DNA from: Methylobacterium planeticum
GTDB lineage: Bacteria; Pseudomonadota; Alphaproteobacteria; Rhizobiales; Beijerinckiaceae
Assembly: GCF_008806345.1 (NCBI RefSeq)
Contig: NZ_VZZJ01000018.1
Span: 1 to 64,000, forward strand
Reading direction: 5' to 3'
DNA length: 64,000 bases
In this document: piece after piece, positions 55,238-63,568 of the stretch
Position numbering within the stretch: position 1 is the stretch's first letter
Layout of the letters: each line of letters begins with the position of its first letter
The notes under the pieces: model-generated
The model's database searches: none
Told to the model about the DNA's origin: nothing
Seen by the model: only the letters and a program-made list of their open reading frames with translations
Program-made: the position numbers and the translations under genes

Positions 55238-56056
55238 GTGAGCACCGCCTTCGTCCTCAGGCTTCAGTATACGACGCTGCTCTCGGAGAGGGAGCGCTCG
55301 GCCCTCGAGCATCTTCCGAGCGAACCACAGCTGTTCGCCCCGCGCGAGAACATCGCGCCGCCCGGCGAGACGGATCGTTTAGCCCTGGTGCTGAGTGGGA
55401 TCGCGGGCCGCTACAAGCTGCATCTCAACGGGAACCGCCGGATCGTCTCCCTGGCGCTCCCGGGCGACCTTTGCGACATCCAGGCGCTCGAGACCGGCCT
55501 GCGGGGGCTGCCCCTGCGCGCCCTCACGCCCTGCACGGTCGCCAGCCTCCCGCGCAGCGCCCTGACGGGCCTTGCCGCCGAGCATCCGGGGATCGCCCGC
55601 GCCCTGTGGCGCCTCGCGCTCGCGGAGCTGAGCACCGCGCGCGAATGGCTCGTCAACGACAGCCGCCCGGCGGAGAAGCGGATGGCGCATCTCCTGTGCG
55701 AGCTGCTGGTGCGTCTGCGGGCGATGGGTCTCGCGGGGGAGAGCAGCTTCGAGTTGAAGCTCTCGCAGGTGGACCTTGCGGAAGCGATCGGGATCTCGTT
55801 CGTCCACGTGAACCGCATCCTGCAGTCGCTCCGCAGCAGCGCGCTGATCGAGCTGAACCGGCCCGTCCTCAGCGTGCCGGACGTGGCCCGCCTGAGGGCC
55901 TTCGCCGAGTTCGATCCGACCTACCTGCAGCTCGGCGGCGCGGGCAATCCGCCGCTCGGGCCCGCCCAGCCGCGGCAGCCGGCTCCGAACTGGGAGCCGA
56001 TGCCGCCGCTCCGCCGCGCCGCGGACGAGCGCGGGCCGGTGGCGACCCCGAGCTGA
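55238..56056 (+). CDS. Crp/Fnr family transcription regulator
   Basis: 272 residues with a GTG start. The N-terminal cyclic-nucleotide-binding beta-roll (about residues 10-110; ALVLSGIAGRYKLHLNG and RIVSLALPGDLCDIQALE) is followed by a Crp-type helix-turn-helix (VDLAEAIGISFVHVNRILQSL, about residues 178-200) and a Pro-rich tail. There is no FNR-type cysteine cluster, so oxygen sensing by an iron-sulfur cluster is unlikely. Signal and targets unknown. Tail-to-tail with the chemoreceptor gene. Confidence 0.88.
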   Translation: MSTAFVLRLQYTTLLSERERSALEHLPSEPQLFAPRENIAPPGETDRLALVLSGIAGRYKLHLNGNRRIVSLALPGDLCDIQALETGLRGLPLRALTPCTVASLPRSALTGLAAEHPGIARALWRLALAELSTAREWLVNDSRPAEKRMAHLLCELLVRLRAMGLAGESSFELKLSQVDLAEAIGISFVHVNRILQSLRSSALIELNRPVLSVPDVARLRAFAEFDPTYLQLGGAGNPPLGPAQPRQPAPNWEPMPPLRRAADERGPVATPS

Positions 56057-56078
56057 TCCCGCGGCGCGCCCGCCCGCC

Positions 56079-58070
56079 TCAGGCGGCCTTCACCCCCGTG
56101 AGGAAGCTGCCGACCTCGTGCGTGAGGCTCTCGGAGTGCCGGGCCAGCTCCTGAGCGGCGCCGAGCACCTGCGCGGCGGCCGCCCCCGTCGAGCCCGCGC
56201 CCTGCCGCACATCCGCGATGCTCCCGGTCACCCGCTCGGTGCCGCCGGCGGCCTCCTGCACGTTCCGGGCGATCTCCTGGGTTGCGGCGCCCTGCTGCTC
56301 CATGGCGGCCGCGATCGCGGTGGAGACGGCGGCCATCTCCGCGATGGTCGTGCCGATGCCCCGGATCGCGTCGACGGACTGGTGCGTCGCCTGCTGGATC
56401 GCGCCGATCTGCGCGGCGATCTCGTCCGTCGCGCGCGTCGTCTGGCCGGCGAGGTCCTTCACCTCGTTCGCCACCACGGCGAATCCGCGTCCCGCCTCGC
56501 CGGCGCGCGCCGCCTCGATGGTGGCGTTGAGCGCGAGCAGATTCGTCTGTCCCGCGATCTTGTTGATCATCGCCACGATGGTGTCGATGCGCTCGGCGCC
56601 CGCCGCGAGCTGCCGGACCAGCGCATCGGTTCGACGCGCCTCGTCGGCCGCCTGATGGGCGATCCGGGCCGACTGGCCGGCCTGCAGGGTGATTTCCTGG
56701 ATCGAGGCCGACATCTGCTCGCTGGCCGCCGCCACGGTCTGGACGTTCGCGGAGGTCTGCGCGGCCGCCGACATCGCGGTGACGGATTGCCGGGCGGTCT
56801 GATCGGCGGTTCCCGTCATGGCGCGGGCGGTCGCCTCCATCTCGGTCGCCGCCCCGGCCAGGCCCTGCGTCAGCATCGAGACGTTGGCCTCGAACGTCCG
56901 GGTGAGCTGGTCGAGGAGGTTCGCCCGCCGCATCTTGGAGTCGGCCTCCTGCACGGCCGCCGCGTCGGCCGCCTGCTTGGCGATCAGCGCGTCCTTGAAG
57001 ACGTCGACGGCGCGGGCCATCGCGCCGAGTTCGTCCCGGCGTCCCGAGCCCGGGACATCCACCGTGTAGTCGCCCGCCGCGAGGCGCTGCATCGCGCCCG
57101 TCATCGCCGTGACCGGATGCGCGACGCCGCGGCCGACGCGCCAGGCCAGGGTTCCGCCGATCACCAGCGCCAGCGCGCCGATGCCGAGCACGAGGGTGCG
57201 CAGATGGCCGGCATCCTCGCCCATCGCGGACATGATCTGCTGCTGCTGCCGGGTGGAGGCCGCCCGGACCTCGCTCGCGAGCGCGCTCAGGGTGTCCCCC
57301 GTCTGGCGCACCTGCTGGTAGGCCGCATCGATCTCGCCCGCGCCGTTCAGGATGCCGTCGACCGCAGCCTTGAACAGCGGGAGCTTGGCCGACACGACCT
57401 TGAGCGAGGCGCGAAGCGATCCGTCCCGATCGATCTGCGCGAGGGCCGCGAGCTCGCGGCCGTAGCGCGCGAACTCGACGCCCGCCGTGTTGGCATCCGC
57501 CGGGTTGTTGCTGGCGCGGAAGCGCTCGGTCGCGGTCACGCTGCTCTGCAGGGCGCGGTCGGCCCGGAAGGCACTGAAGCCGAGATCCACGTCCTTCGCG
57601 GCATGCTCGGCCATCGCGTAGCCGGCATTCGCCAGCATCGCGCCGTACTTCGCGACGTCGGCGGTGGCCGCCTTGCGCTTCTGGATCGCCGTGATCAGGA
57701 GGCTCGCGCGCGCGCCGTAATCCTGCGCCGCGCGCCGGATCGCCTCCGATTGCGCATCGCCCGCACGGCCGATCCGCTCACCCTCCGACACGAGGGTGCC
57801 GAGGGCGGTCTTGAACTCGGCCAGCATCTCGCCCCGCTCCGTGCGGAGGTAGTTCAGGGAGAGGCGGCGGGCCTCGTTGAGAAGCCGCTCGAACGCGCTG
57901 GCGCTTTCCGAGGCCTGGACGCGCGCATTGGCGTTGGCGAGATCGACGTCGAGGGCACTGACGCTGCGGAAGGTCACGAGGGCGGACGCGACGAGGAGGA
58001 AGAGGACCACGCCGAAGCCGGCGAGGATCCGCTGCGCGACCGAGAGCCGGTCGAGATGAAGGAGGGACAT
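56079..58070 (-). CDS. methyl-accepting chemotaxis protein
   Basis: 663 residues from the ATG at 58070 (MSLLHLDRLSVAQRILAGF). Two membrane helices (about 17-37 and about 293-315) flank a roughly 250-residue helical periplasmic ligand domain. A HAMP domain follows, then a long signalling domain with hairpin tip INKIAGQTNLLALNATIEAARAGEAGRGFAVVA-type sequence around residue 500. It should couple to CheA/CheW, none of which is nearby. The TRAP-type binding protein gene ends 19 bases upstream, so the receptor may read that protein. Confidence 0.92.
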   Translation of the reverse strand: MSLLHLDRLSVAQRILAGFGVVLFLLVASALVTFRSVSALDVDLANANARVQASESASAFERLLNEARRLSLNYLRTERGEMLAEFKTALGTLVSEGERIGRAGDAQSEAIRRAAQDYGARASLLITAIQKRKAATADVAKYGAMLANAGYAMAEHAAKDVDLGFSAFRADRALQSSVTATERFRASNNPADANTAGVEFARYGRELAALAQIDRDGSLRASLKVVSAKLPLFKAAVDGILNGAGEIDAAYQQVRQTGDTLSALASEVRAASTRQQQQIMSAMGEDAGHLRTLVLGIGALALVIGGTLAWRVGRGVAHPVTAMTGAMQRLAAGDYTVDVPGSGRRDELGAMARAVDVFKDALIAKQAADAAAVQEADSKMRRANLLDQLTRTFEANVSMLTQGLAGAATEMEATARAMTGTADQTARQSVTAMSAAAQTSANVQTVAAASEQMSASIQEITLQAGQSARIAHQAADEARRTDALVRQLAAGAERIDTIVAMINKIAGQTNLLALNATIEAARAGEAGRGFAVVANEVKDLAGQTTRATDEIAAQIGAIQQATHQSVDAIRGIGTTIAEMAAVSTAIAAAMEQQGAATQEIARNVQEAAGGTERVTGSIADVRQGAGSTGAAAAQVLGAAQELARHSESLTHEVGSFLTGVKAA

Positions 58071-58089
58071 CGGGAAGAGCCTCACGCGC

Positions 58090-59073
58090 CTACTGGACGG
58101 ACTTGATCTGCTGGATGATCTCCGGGCCGAACTTCTTGCTGAACTCGGCCGTCGTGTTCTGCAGGCTCCGCTCGAAGGCCGCGCGGTCGACGGACGCGAC
58201 CACGTTCATGCCGGCCTTGCGCAGCTCGTCCACCCCCTCCCGCTCGGCCCGCCCCGCGACCTCGCGGGAGACCTGGCCACCGGCCCGGGCCGCCTCGACG
58301 AAGACCGCGCGCTCGGACGGGCTGAGGCCATCCCAGGCGGACTTCGAGACGATCAGCGCCGCCCAGGAATAGACGTGGCCGCTCAGCGTCAAGTGCTTCT
58401 GCACCTTCTCGAAATGTGAGGCGGTGATCACCGCGATCGGGTTTTCCTGGCCGTCGAACTGGCCGGATTGCAGGGCGCCGAACAGCGCCGGGAAGCCCAG
58501 CGGCTCCGCCTTCACGCCGAAGGCCCGGAAGCCCGCCAGCATGACGTCGGATTGCGGCACCCGCATCGACAGACCCTTCAGGTCGTCCGGACCCATGACC
58601 GGCCGCTTCGAGTTCGTGATGTGCCGCATGCCGTTCTCGCCCCAGGCGAGGGCGACGAGGCCCTTGGCCTGGAACTTCCTGAGGTATTCCTGCCCGATCG
58701 CCCCGTCGAACACCGCGTGCGCGTGTCGCGCATCCCGGAACAGGAAGGGGATGTCGAAGACGCCGAATTCCGGGACGAGGCTAGCGAAGGGCGCGCTGGT
58801 GATGAAGGCCATGTCGAGATGGCCGAGGCGCAGCTCCTCGGCCATCTCGACCTCGCCGCCCACCACCCCGTTCGGGTAGACCTCGACCCGGTAGGAGCCG
58901 CCCGTCCGCTTGGCGACGTCGCTCGCGAACCGCTCAGCGCCGGCGCCGAGCTGAGAGTTCTGCGAGAAGAGATAGCCGAGGCGCAAGACGCGCTCTTCCG
59001 CCTGGGCGCCCGTGGCAGCCCAGAGCGAGCACAACCCGACTGCCACAGCTGCAAAACGTAAGCTTCTACGCAC
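58090..59073 (-). CDS. TRAP-type substrate-binding protein (DctP family)
   Basis: 327 residues with a GTG start. Signal peptide (LRFAAVAVGLCSLWAATG, cleavage near AQAEE). LRLGYLFSQNSQLGAGAERFA is the DctP start pattern, GGEVEMAEELRLGHLDMAF is internal, and GLSMRVPQSDVMLAGFRAFG is the signature segment that carries the arginine contacting a carboxylate ligand. It binds an organic acid or similar in the periplasm. The membrane subunits (DctQM) are absent; instead a chemoreceptor gene follows 19 bases downstream. Confidence 0.88.
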   Translation of the reverse strand: MRRSLRFAAVAVGLCSLWAATGAQAEERVLRLGYLFSQNSQLGAGAERFASDVAKRTGGSYRVEVYPNGVVGGEVEMAEELRLGHLDMAFITSAPFASLVPEFGVFDIPFLFRDARHAHAVFDGAIGQEYLRKFQAKGLVALAWGENGMRHITNSKRPVMGPDDLKGLSMRVPQSDVMLAGFRAFGVKAEPLGFPALFGALQSGQFDGQENPIAVITASHFEKVQKHLTLSGHVYSWAALIVSKSAWDGLSPSERAVFVEAARAGGQVSREVAGRAEREGVDELRKAGMNVVASVDRAAFERSLQNTTAEFSKKFGPEIIQQIKSVQ

Positions 59074-59423
59074 CGATCACCCCATCGCGCTGATGAATTA
59101 CGGATACGATTGACCGCCTTAATGGAACGTTTCCTATGCGGGGCGCGCGCTCATCATGCGAAGGAGCATTTCTGCCCTGCGCCGAAGGCTCCAAGCGCTC
59201 CTGTCCGCATCGATGACCTCGCGTCGCTCCCCGATCGGCGATAGTCCGAGCCGGTCGGAGCGACGATCGCGCGGGCGGCGCCCCGAGCCGGACCATGGGA
59301 CTTGTCCGAGGGTCTTGCCCAAGGATCGTGCTGAACGGAAAACGGCGAGGCTCTCGCCTCGCCGCTTCAGATCGATCAGGTTCAGGCCGCACGGGACGCC
59401 GCGTCCCCTTGCGGGTCCGTCCG

Positions 59424-59522
59424 CTAGACGCCCATCAGCACGCTGGCGGAGCCCACGATCGTCATCACCAGCCCGCAGGCGAAGACACCGATCATCCCGT
59501 AGGAGAAAACCTTCAGGGCCAT
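59424..59522 (-). CDS. 32-residue membrane peptide
   Basis: MALKVFSYGMIGVFACGLVM followed by further hydrophobic residues. GGGAGGGA is 6 bases upstream of the ATG. A single transmembrane helix. Supported by the ribosome site and hydrophobicity. Confidence 0.45.
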   Translation of the reverse strand: MALKVFSYGMIGVFACGLVMTIVGSASVLMGV

Positions 59523-59545
59523 GTCCTGTCCCTCCCGCGCGCCGC

Positions 59546-59818
59546 TCAACAGCGGTTCCCGCCGGAGGTCTGGCCGTACTGCATCACCGGCCGCGTCTGC
59601 TGGTTGGCGTTGCCCTCGCTGGCGGAGCTCGGCGCGCACCAGCCGGAGCGCGGGGCGCCGTAGGCGCCGCCGATGGAGCCCGTGGTCAGGTCGTCATCGG
59701 GTGTGACCGACAGGAAGTGCTCGGCCGGAGCGCGGAAATCGTAGGCGAGAGCCGCGGTGGCCGGCGCGGCGAGGCCGAGGGCGAGAAGGGCGGAGAGGGC
59801 GACGTTGCGCATGGTCAT
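59546..59818 (-). CDS. small exported protein with LTTGS motif
   Basis: 90 residues from the ATG at 59818 (MTMRNVALSALLALGLAAP), with a signal peptide ending near ALAYD. The mature part contains DDLTTGSIGG and ends GQTSGGNRC. A related LTTGSVG segment occurs in the next gene, so the two may be paralogues. Two cysteines may form a disulfide. Function unknown. Confidence 0.6.
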   Translation of the reverse strand: MTMRNVALSALLALGLAAPATAALAYDFRAPAEHFLSVTPDDDLTTGSIGGAYGAPRSGWCAPSSASEGNANQQTRPVMQYGQTSGGNRC

Positions 59819-59909
59819 GTGTGTGCTCTGTTCCTTTTCTGAGTGGGTCCGGTGATCCGGACGATCGAGCCGACCCGGATCATCGCTGGGCCGAAGTCGA
59901 CGCCCGCGT

Positions 59910-60179
59910 TCAGCGGACGGAGGGCGAGGGATTCCCGGGCCGCACGGTTCCGGTCCGCGCGTCGTAAGCGGGCCCGCGGATCTGATCGCTCGAGGGCACC
60001 CGCTGCCCGACGCTGCCCGTCGTGAGACGATCGAGGTCCGGGCCCACGCGCTCCACCGGGGCGTAGCGCTCGCCCGGCAGGCGAACATCTTGAGCCATGG
60101 CGGCCGGCGCAAAGGCTGCGGCTCCAATAATCATTGCGGATGCGACGATGGTTTTGCGTACATTCATAGGATCAAACAT
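59910..60179 (-). CDS. small exported protein with LTTGS motif
   Basis: Up to 89 residues (start 60179, or the ATG at 60167, MNVRKTIVASAMIIG). Signal peptide ending near AMAQD. The mature sequence contains DRLTTGSVGQRVPSS, sharing LTTGSxG with its neighbour at 59546. A hypothetical small secreted protein. Same strand, 91 bases upstream of the other. Confidence 0.6.
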   Translation of the reverse strand: MFDPMNVRKTIVASAMIIGAAAFAPAAMAQDVRLPGERYAPVERVGPDLDRLTTGSVGQRVPSSDQIRGPAYDARTGTVRPGNPSPSVR

Positions 60180-60435
60180 CTCTTTCTACTTTTACAGACC
60201 CTGACTGAGGTCCGTTTCGTTTCCGTCTGATACTGATATGGGCACGCATGGCCTTGAGCGACGTGACGCATCGCACGCAGCAACAGGGATTATAGTATGG
60301 GCGATCGCGCGCCACGACGGCGCTTCGGCGACCGCACGGAGCGCGCCGGGAATCCGGCAGGCCCTCGGGGGTCCCGGTGCGGCATGGGGCGTCGCGCCGC
60401 CCGGGTCGAGGACGGCCCTCGCGCCCCGCTCGCGC

Positions 60436-62106
60436 TTACGCCGAGGCTGTCCGCCTCGGCGCAAAGTCCTTGGCGTGGGACTCGGCGCGCGGATCGAGGA
60501 GGCAGTGCAGGATCGCGGGCTTGCCAGAGGCGAGCGCGCGCTCGAAGGCGGGCGCGAAGTCCTCGGTGCGGGCGACGCGCTCGCCGTGGCCGCCGAAGGC
60601 TCGGGCCTGCATGGCGAAGTCGGGGTTCGTGAGTTGCGTCCCGACCACCCGGCCCGGATATTCCCGCTCCTGGTGCATCCGGATCGTGCCGTACTGGCCG
60701 TTATCGACCACGATCACCACGATCGCCGCTCCGTACTGGACGGCGGTGGCGAATTCCTGCCCGTTCATCAGGAAGCAGCCGTCGCCGGCCAGCGCAACCA
60801 CGATGCGCTCGGGATGCTGACGCTTGGCCATCACGGCGGCGGGCACGCCGTAGCCCATCGAGCCGGATGTCGGCGCGAGCTGCGTGCCGAAGCGGCGGAA
60901 GCGGTAGTGGCGGTGCAGCCAGCCCGCATAATTGCCGGCCCCGTTGCAGAGGATCGCGTCCGGCGGAAGCCGGTCCCGCAGCCACGCGATGACGGCGCCG
61001 TACTGGAAGGCGCCGGGCAGGATCCGCGGCGTCTCGGTCCAGGCCCGGTACTCCGCGTGCGCCGCCTCGGCCGTCCCGGCCCAGGCGGGTTCGCCGGCGG
61101 GCGCGAGGGCGTCGAGGGCCCGAGCGAAGGCGGCCGGCGTGGCCTGGATCGACAGGGCGGCCTGGTAGACGCGGCCGAGCTCCTCGGCCCCCGGATGCAC
61201 ATGCACCAGGGCCTGCCGCGGGACCGGCACGTCGAGGAGCGTATAGGAACCGGACGCCATCTCCGAGAAGCGCCCGCCGACGAGGAGGACGAGATCGGCC
61301 TCCGCGAGGCGCGCTTTCAACCGGGAATCCGGGCCGATACCGAGTTCGCCGGCGTAGTTCGGATGATCGGCCGGGAACAGCGAGGCGCGCCGGAACGAGG
61401 TCGCCACGGGCAAGCGGAATCGCTCGGCGAAGGCGGCCATACCGCGCACGCCGACCTCGTCCCAGCCTGAGCCGCCGACGATGACGAGGGGGCTGCGCGC
61501 CGCCGCCAGGAGGCGCGCGAGGGCGTCGAGATCCTCCGGGGCGGGCCAGGATCGGGCCGGGGCGACGAAGGGCGCGTCCACGACCTCGGCGGTCGCGACC
61601 AGCATGTCCTCGGGCAGCGCGACCACGACGGGGCCCGGCCGCCCCTGCATGGCGACCCGGAAGGCGCGGGCCACGAGTTCCGGGACACGGTCCGGCCGGT
61701 CGATCTCGACGGTCCATTTCGTCATGGAGCCGAACACGGCGCGGTAGTCGAGTTCCTGGAAGGCCTCGCGCTCCCGCATGGCGGTGTCGACCTGCCCGAC
61801 GAACAGGATCATCGGGGTCGAGTCCTGCATGGCGATGTGGACGCCGTGGCAGGCATTGGTCGCGCCGGGCCCGCGCGTGACGAAGCAGATGCCCGGCCGT
61901 CCAGTCAGCTTCCCGTAGGCTTCCGCCATCATGGCGGCGCCGCCCTCGGCACGGCAGACAAGCACCTCGATGGCCGCATCGTGCAGCGCGTCGAGGGCCG
62001 CGAGGTAGCTCTCGCCCGGCACGCAGGCGACCCGCTCGACGCCCTGGGCGAGAAGCTGATCGACGAGGAGCCGACCGCCGGTCCGTATCCTGGCGTCCGT
62101 CGTCAC
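60436..62106 (-). CDS. ThDP-dependent enzyme related to acetolactate synthase
   Basis: 556 residues. The N-terminal pyrimidine-binding domain has the catalytic-type Glu54 in CRAEGGAAMMAEAYGKLTG. A central domain follows, then the C-terminal ThDP-binding motif GDGCFLMNGQEFATAVQYGA with later VDNGQYGT. This is the acetolactate synthase/benzaldehyde lyase/oxalyl-CoA decarboxylase superfamily. No IlvH-type regulatory subunit gene is adjacent, so a catabolic role is more likely than branched-chain amino-acid synthesis. Substrate unknown. Confidence 0.85.
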   Translation of the reverse strand: MTTDARIRTGGRLLVDQLLAQGVERVACVPGESYLAALDALHDAAIEVLVCRAEGGAAMMAEAYGKLTGRPGICFVTRGPGATNACHGVHIAMQDSTPMILFVGQVDTAMREREAFQELDYRAVFGSMTKWTVEIDRPDRVPELVARAFRVAMQGRPGPVVVALPEDMLVATAEVVDAPFVAPARSWPAPEDLDALARLLAAARSPLVIVGGSGWDEVGVRGMAAFAERFRLPVATSFRRASLFPADHPNYAGELGIGPDSRLKARLAEADLVLLVGGRFSEMASGSYTLLDVPVPRQALVHVHPGAEELGRVYQAALSIQATPAAFARALDALAPAGEPAWAGTAEAAHAEYRAWTETPRILPGAFQYGAVIAWLRDRLPPDAILCNGAGNYAGWLHRHYRFRRFGTQLAPTSGSMGYGVPAAVMAKRQHPERIVVALAGDGCFLMNGQEFATAVQYGAAIVVIVVDNGQYGTIRMHQEREYPGRVVGTQLTNPDFAMQARAFGGHGERVARTEDFAPAFERALASGKPAILHCLLDPRAESHAKDFAPRRTASA

Positions 62107-62209
62107 GCCGGCCCCCTGCCTGTCAGGCCGCGTGGCGATGCAGCGGTTGCCCCCGGCCGAGCCCTGCGGGCGCCGGGACCGAGGACATCATCGGTCGGAT
62201 GCGCGGCCA

Positions 62210-62788
62210 TCAGCGGCCGAGCCTGTAGAACTCGTCGTTCGGCCTCATGCTGGTGACGTTGGCGAGGCGGTTCGACATGCCGAAGAAGGCGGCGATCGCG
62301 GCGATGTCCCAGATGTCCTCCTGGTCGAAGCCGTGGCGCGCGAGGGTCGCGAAATCCTCATCGTTCACCCGGTGCGCCTCGAAGGCGACCTTCACGGCAA
62401 AATCCAGCATGGCCTTCTGGCGATCCGTGATGTCGGCCTTGCGATAGTTGATCGCGACCTGATCGGCGATCAGCGGGTTCTTCGCGCGGATCCGCAGGAT
62501 CGCCCCGTGCGCCACGACGCAGTACTGGCATTGGTTCAGGTTGCTCGTCGCAACCACGATCATCTCGCGCTCGGCCTTCGAGAGATTGCCCGGCTTGTCC
62601 ATCAGGGCGTCGTGATAGGCCATGAAGGCCCGAAACTCCTCCGGCCGATGCGCCAGCACGAGGAACACGTTCGGGATGAAGCCGGACTTTTCCTGCACGG
62701 CGAGCAGGCGCTCGCGCAGGTCGTCCGGCATGTCCGCCAGAGCGGGCACGGGAAACCGGCTGATGGGGGCCTGGGCGTTCTGATCCAT
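62210..62788 (-). CDS. AhpD-like / carboxymuconolactone decarboxylase family protein
   Basis: 192 residues from the ATG at 62788 (MDQNAQAPISRFPVPALAD). Redox CxxC (Cys87-Cys90) in SNLNQCQYCVVAHG, the AhpD core motif, followed by FEAHRVNDEDFATLARHGFD. The family includes peroxidase-related proteins that accept electrons from lipoyl proteins or other donors. The ThDP-enzyme gene starts 103 bases downstream on the same strand. Confidence 0.88.
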   Translation of the reverse strand: MDQNAQAPISRFPVPALADMPDDLRERLLAVQEKSGFIPNVFLVLAHRPEEFRAFMAYHDALMDKPGNLSKAEREMIVVATSNLNQCQYCVVAHGAILRIRAKNPLIADQVAINYRKADITDRQKAMLDFAVKVAFEAHRVNDEDFATLARHGFDQEDIWDIAAIAAFFGMSNRLANVTSMRPNDEFYRLGR

Positions 62789-63114
62789 GGGGACATCTCC
62801 GTGCACGGCGAGATGTGCCACGGCGCTGCGTTTTCAATTCTCCGACCCGGTCCCCGCGGTGGCCGAACCGAACCCGCGCGGTTCGCGGATAGGTGCCGTG
62901 CCGTCGCGGCGCTGGCCGCGAAGGGCCTGAAACGAAGAGGAGGCGTTTCGATGCCGGGCCCTCCCTCTCTTCGACGATCCTTTCATCCTTGTCCGGTCGT
63001 CTTCAGCCGATTTCGGCGGGCACTGCGCAGATTGGCGGCATCGGCGATATTACGTGAAACTTCATACTCGCATCCGGCGTTGGGACACACTGATTATCAT
63101 CCTGGAGAATACCG
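62789..63114. other. intergenic region between the AhpD-like gene and a small exported protein gene
   Basis: 326 bases with no convincing gene. It must hold the promoters of two divergent genes (AhpD-like to the left, exported protein to the right). The rightmost 70 bases are AT-richer, a likely promoter region for the gene at 63115. Confidence 0.4.
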
Positions 63115-63381
63115 ATGCAGAAACTTACGATCGCGGCCGCTGCACTGACCCTGGCGCTCTCCGGTGCCGCGATGGCCCAAACGACGGGCGGCTCGACGGA
63201 AGGCAACATGAACAGCCCCGGCAGCGTGAAGAGCAACTCCGAGAAGGGGATGCAGAGCCGTGACATGCCGGCCACCACGGGCACGGCGACGGGTGCCACC
63301 AAGGCGGCGCCGGGCAGCACCGAGAACAACATGAACAGCCCCGGCAGCGTGAAGAGCGACGCCGAGAAGTCCGGCCGCTGA
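63115..63381 (+). CDS. small exported protein with two tandem repeats
   Basis: 88 residues. Signal peptide MQKLTIAAAALTLALSGAA, cleavage near AMAQT. The mature part has two copies of GSTExNMNSPGSVKSxxEK (residues about 25-43 and 67-85) separated by a Thr/Ala-rich stretch. TGGAGA-type site upstream. No known function. Confidence 0.65.
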   Translation: MQKLTIAAAALTLALSGAAMAQTTGGSTEGNMNSPGSVKSNSEKGMQSRDMPATTGTATGATKAAPGSTENNMNSPGSVKSDAEKSGR

Positions 63382-63396
63382 GAGGTCGGATCCGGG

Positions 63397-63418
63397 GGCG
63401 AGCCTTCGCGGGCTCGCC
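63397..63418 (+). terminator. hairpin after the repeat-containing gene
   Basis: GGCGAGCC, loop TTCGCG, GGCTCGCC; followed by TCCTCCC. A plausible terminator for the gene ending at 63381. Confidence 0.5.
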
Positions 63419-63568
63419 TCCTCCCGGTGTCGGCCGGGCAGGTTGCAGGCCGGCACCCGACGTGAACGGCCAAGCAACAATCGACGGAATATGCCCGCAA
63501 TGCGGACCCCTCATGGTTAACGCAACGCTTCGACACGAGGCGAGCCAACCATCCAAGGGGTATCTACC

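Noticed and set aside
63003..63548. 181-codon minus-strand frame over the repeat protein at 63115
   Set aside because: The plus-strand gene has a signal peptide, repeats and a ribosome site; the minus frame has none.
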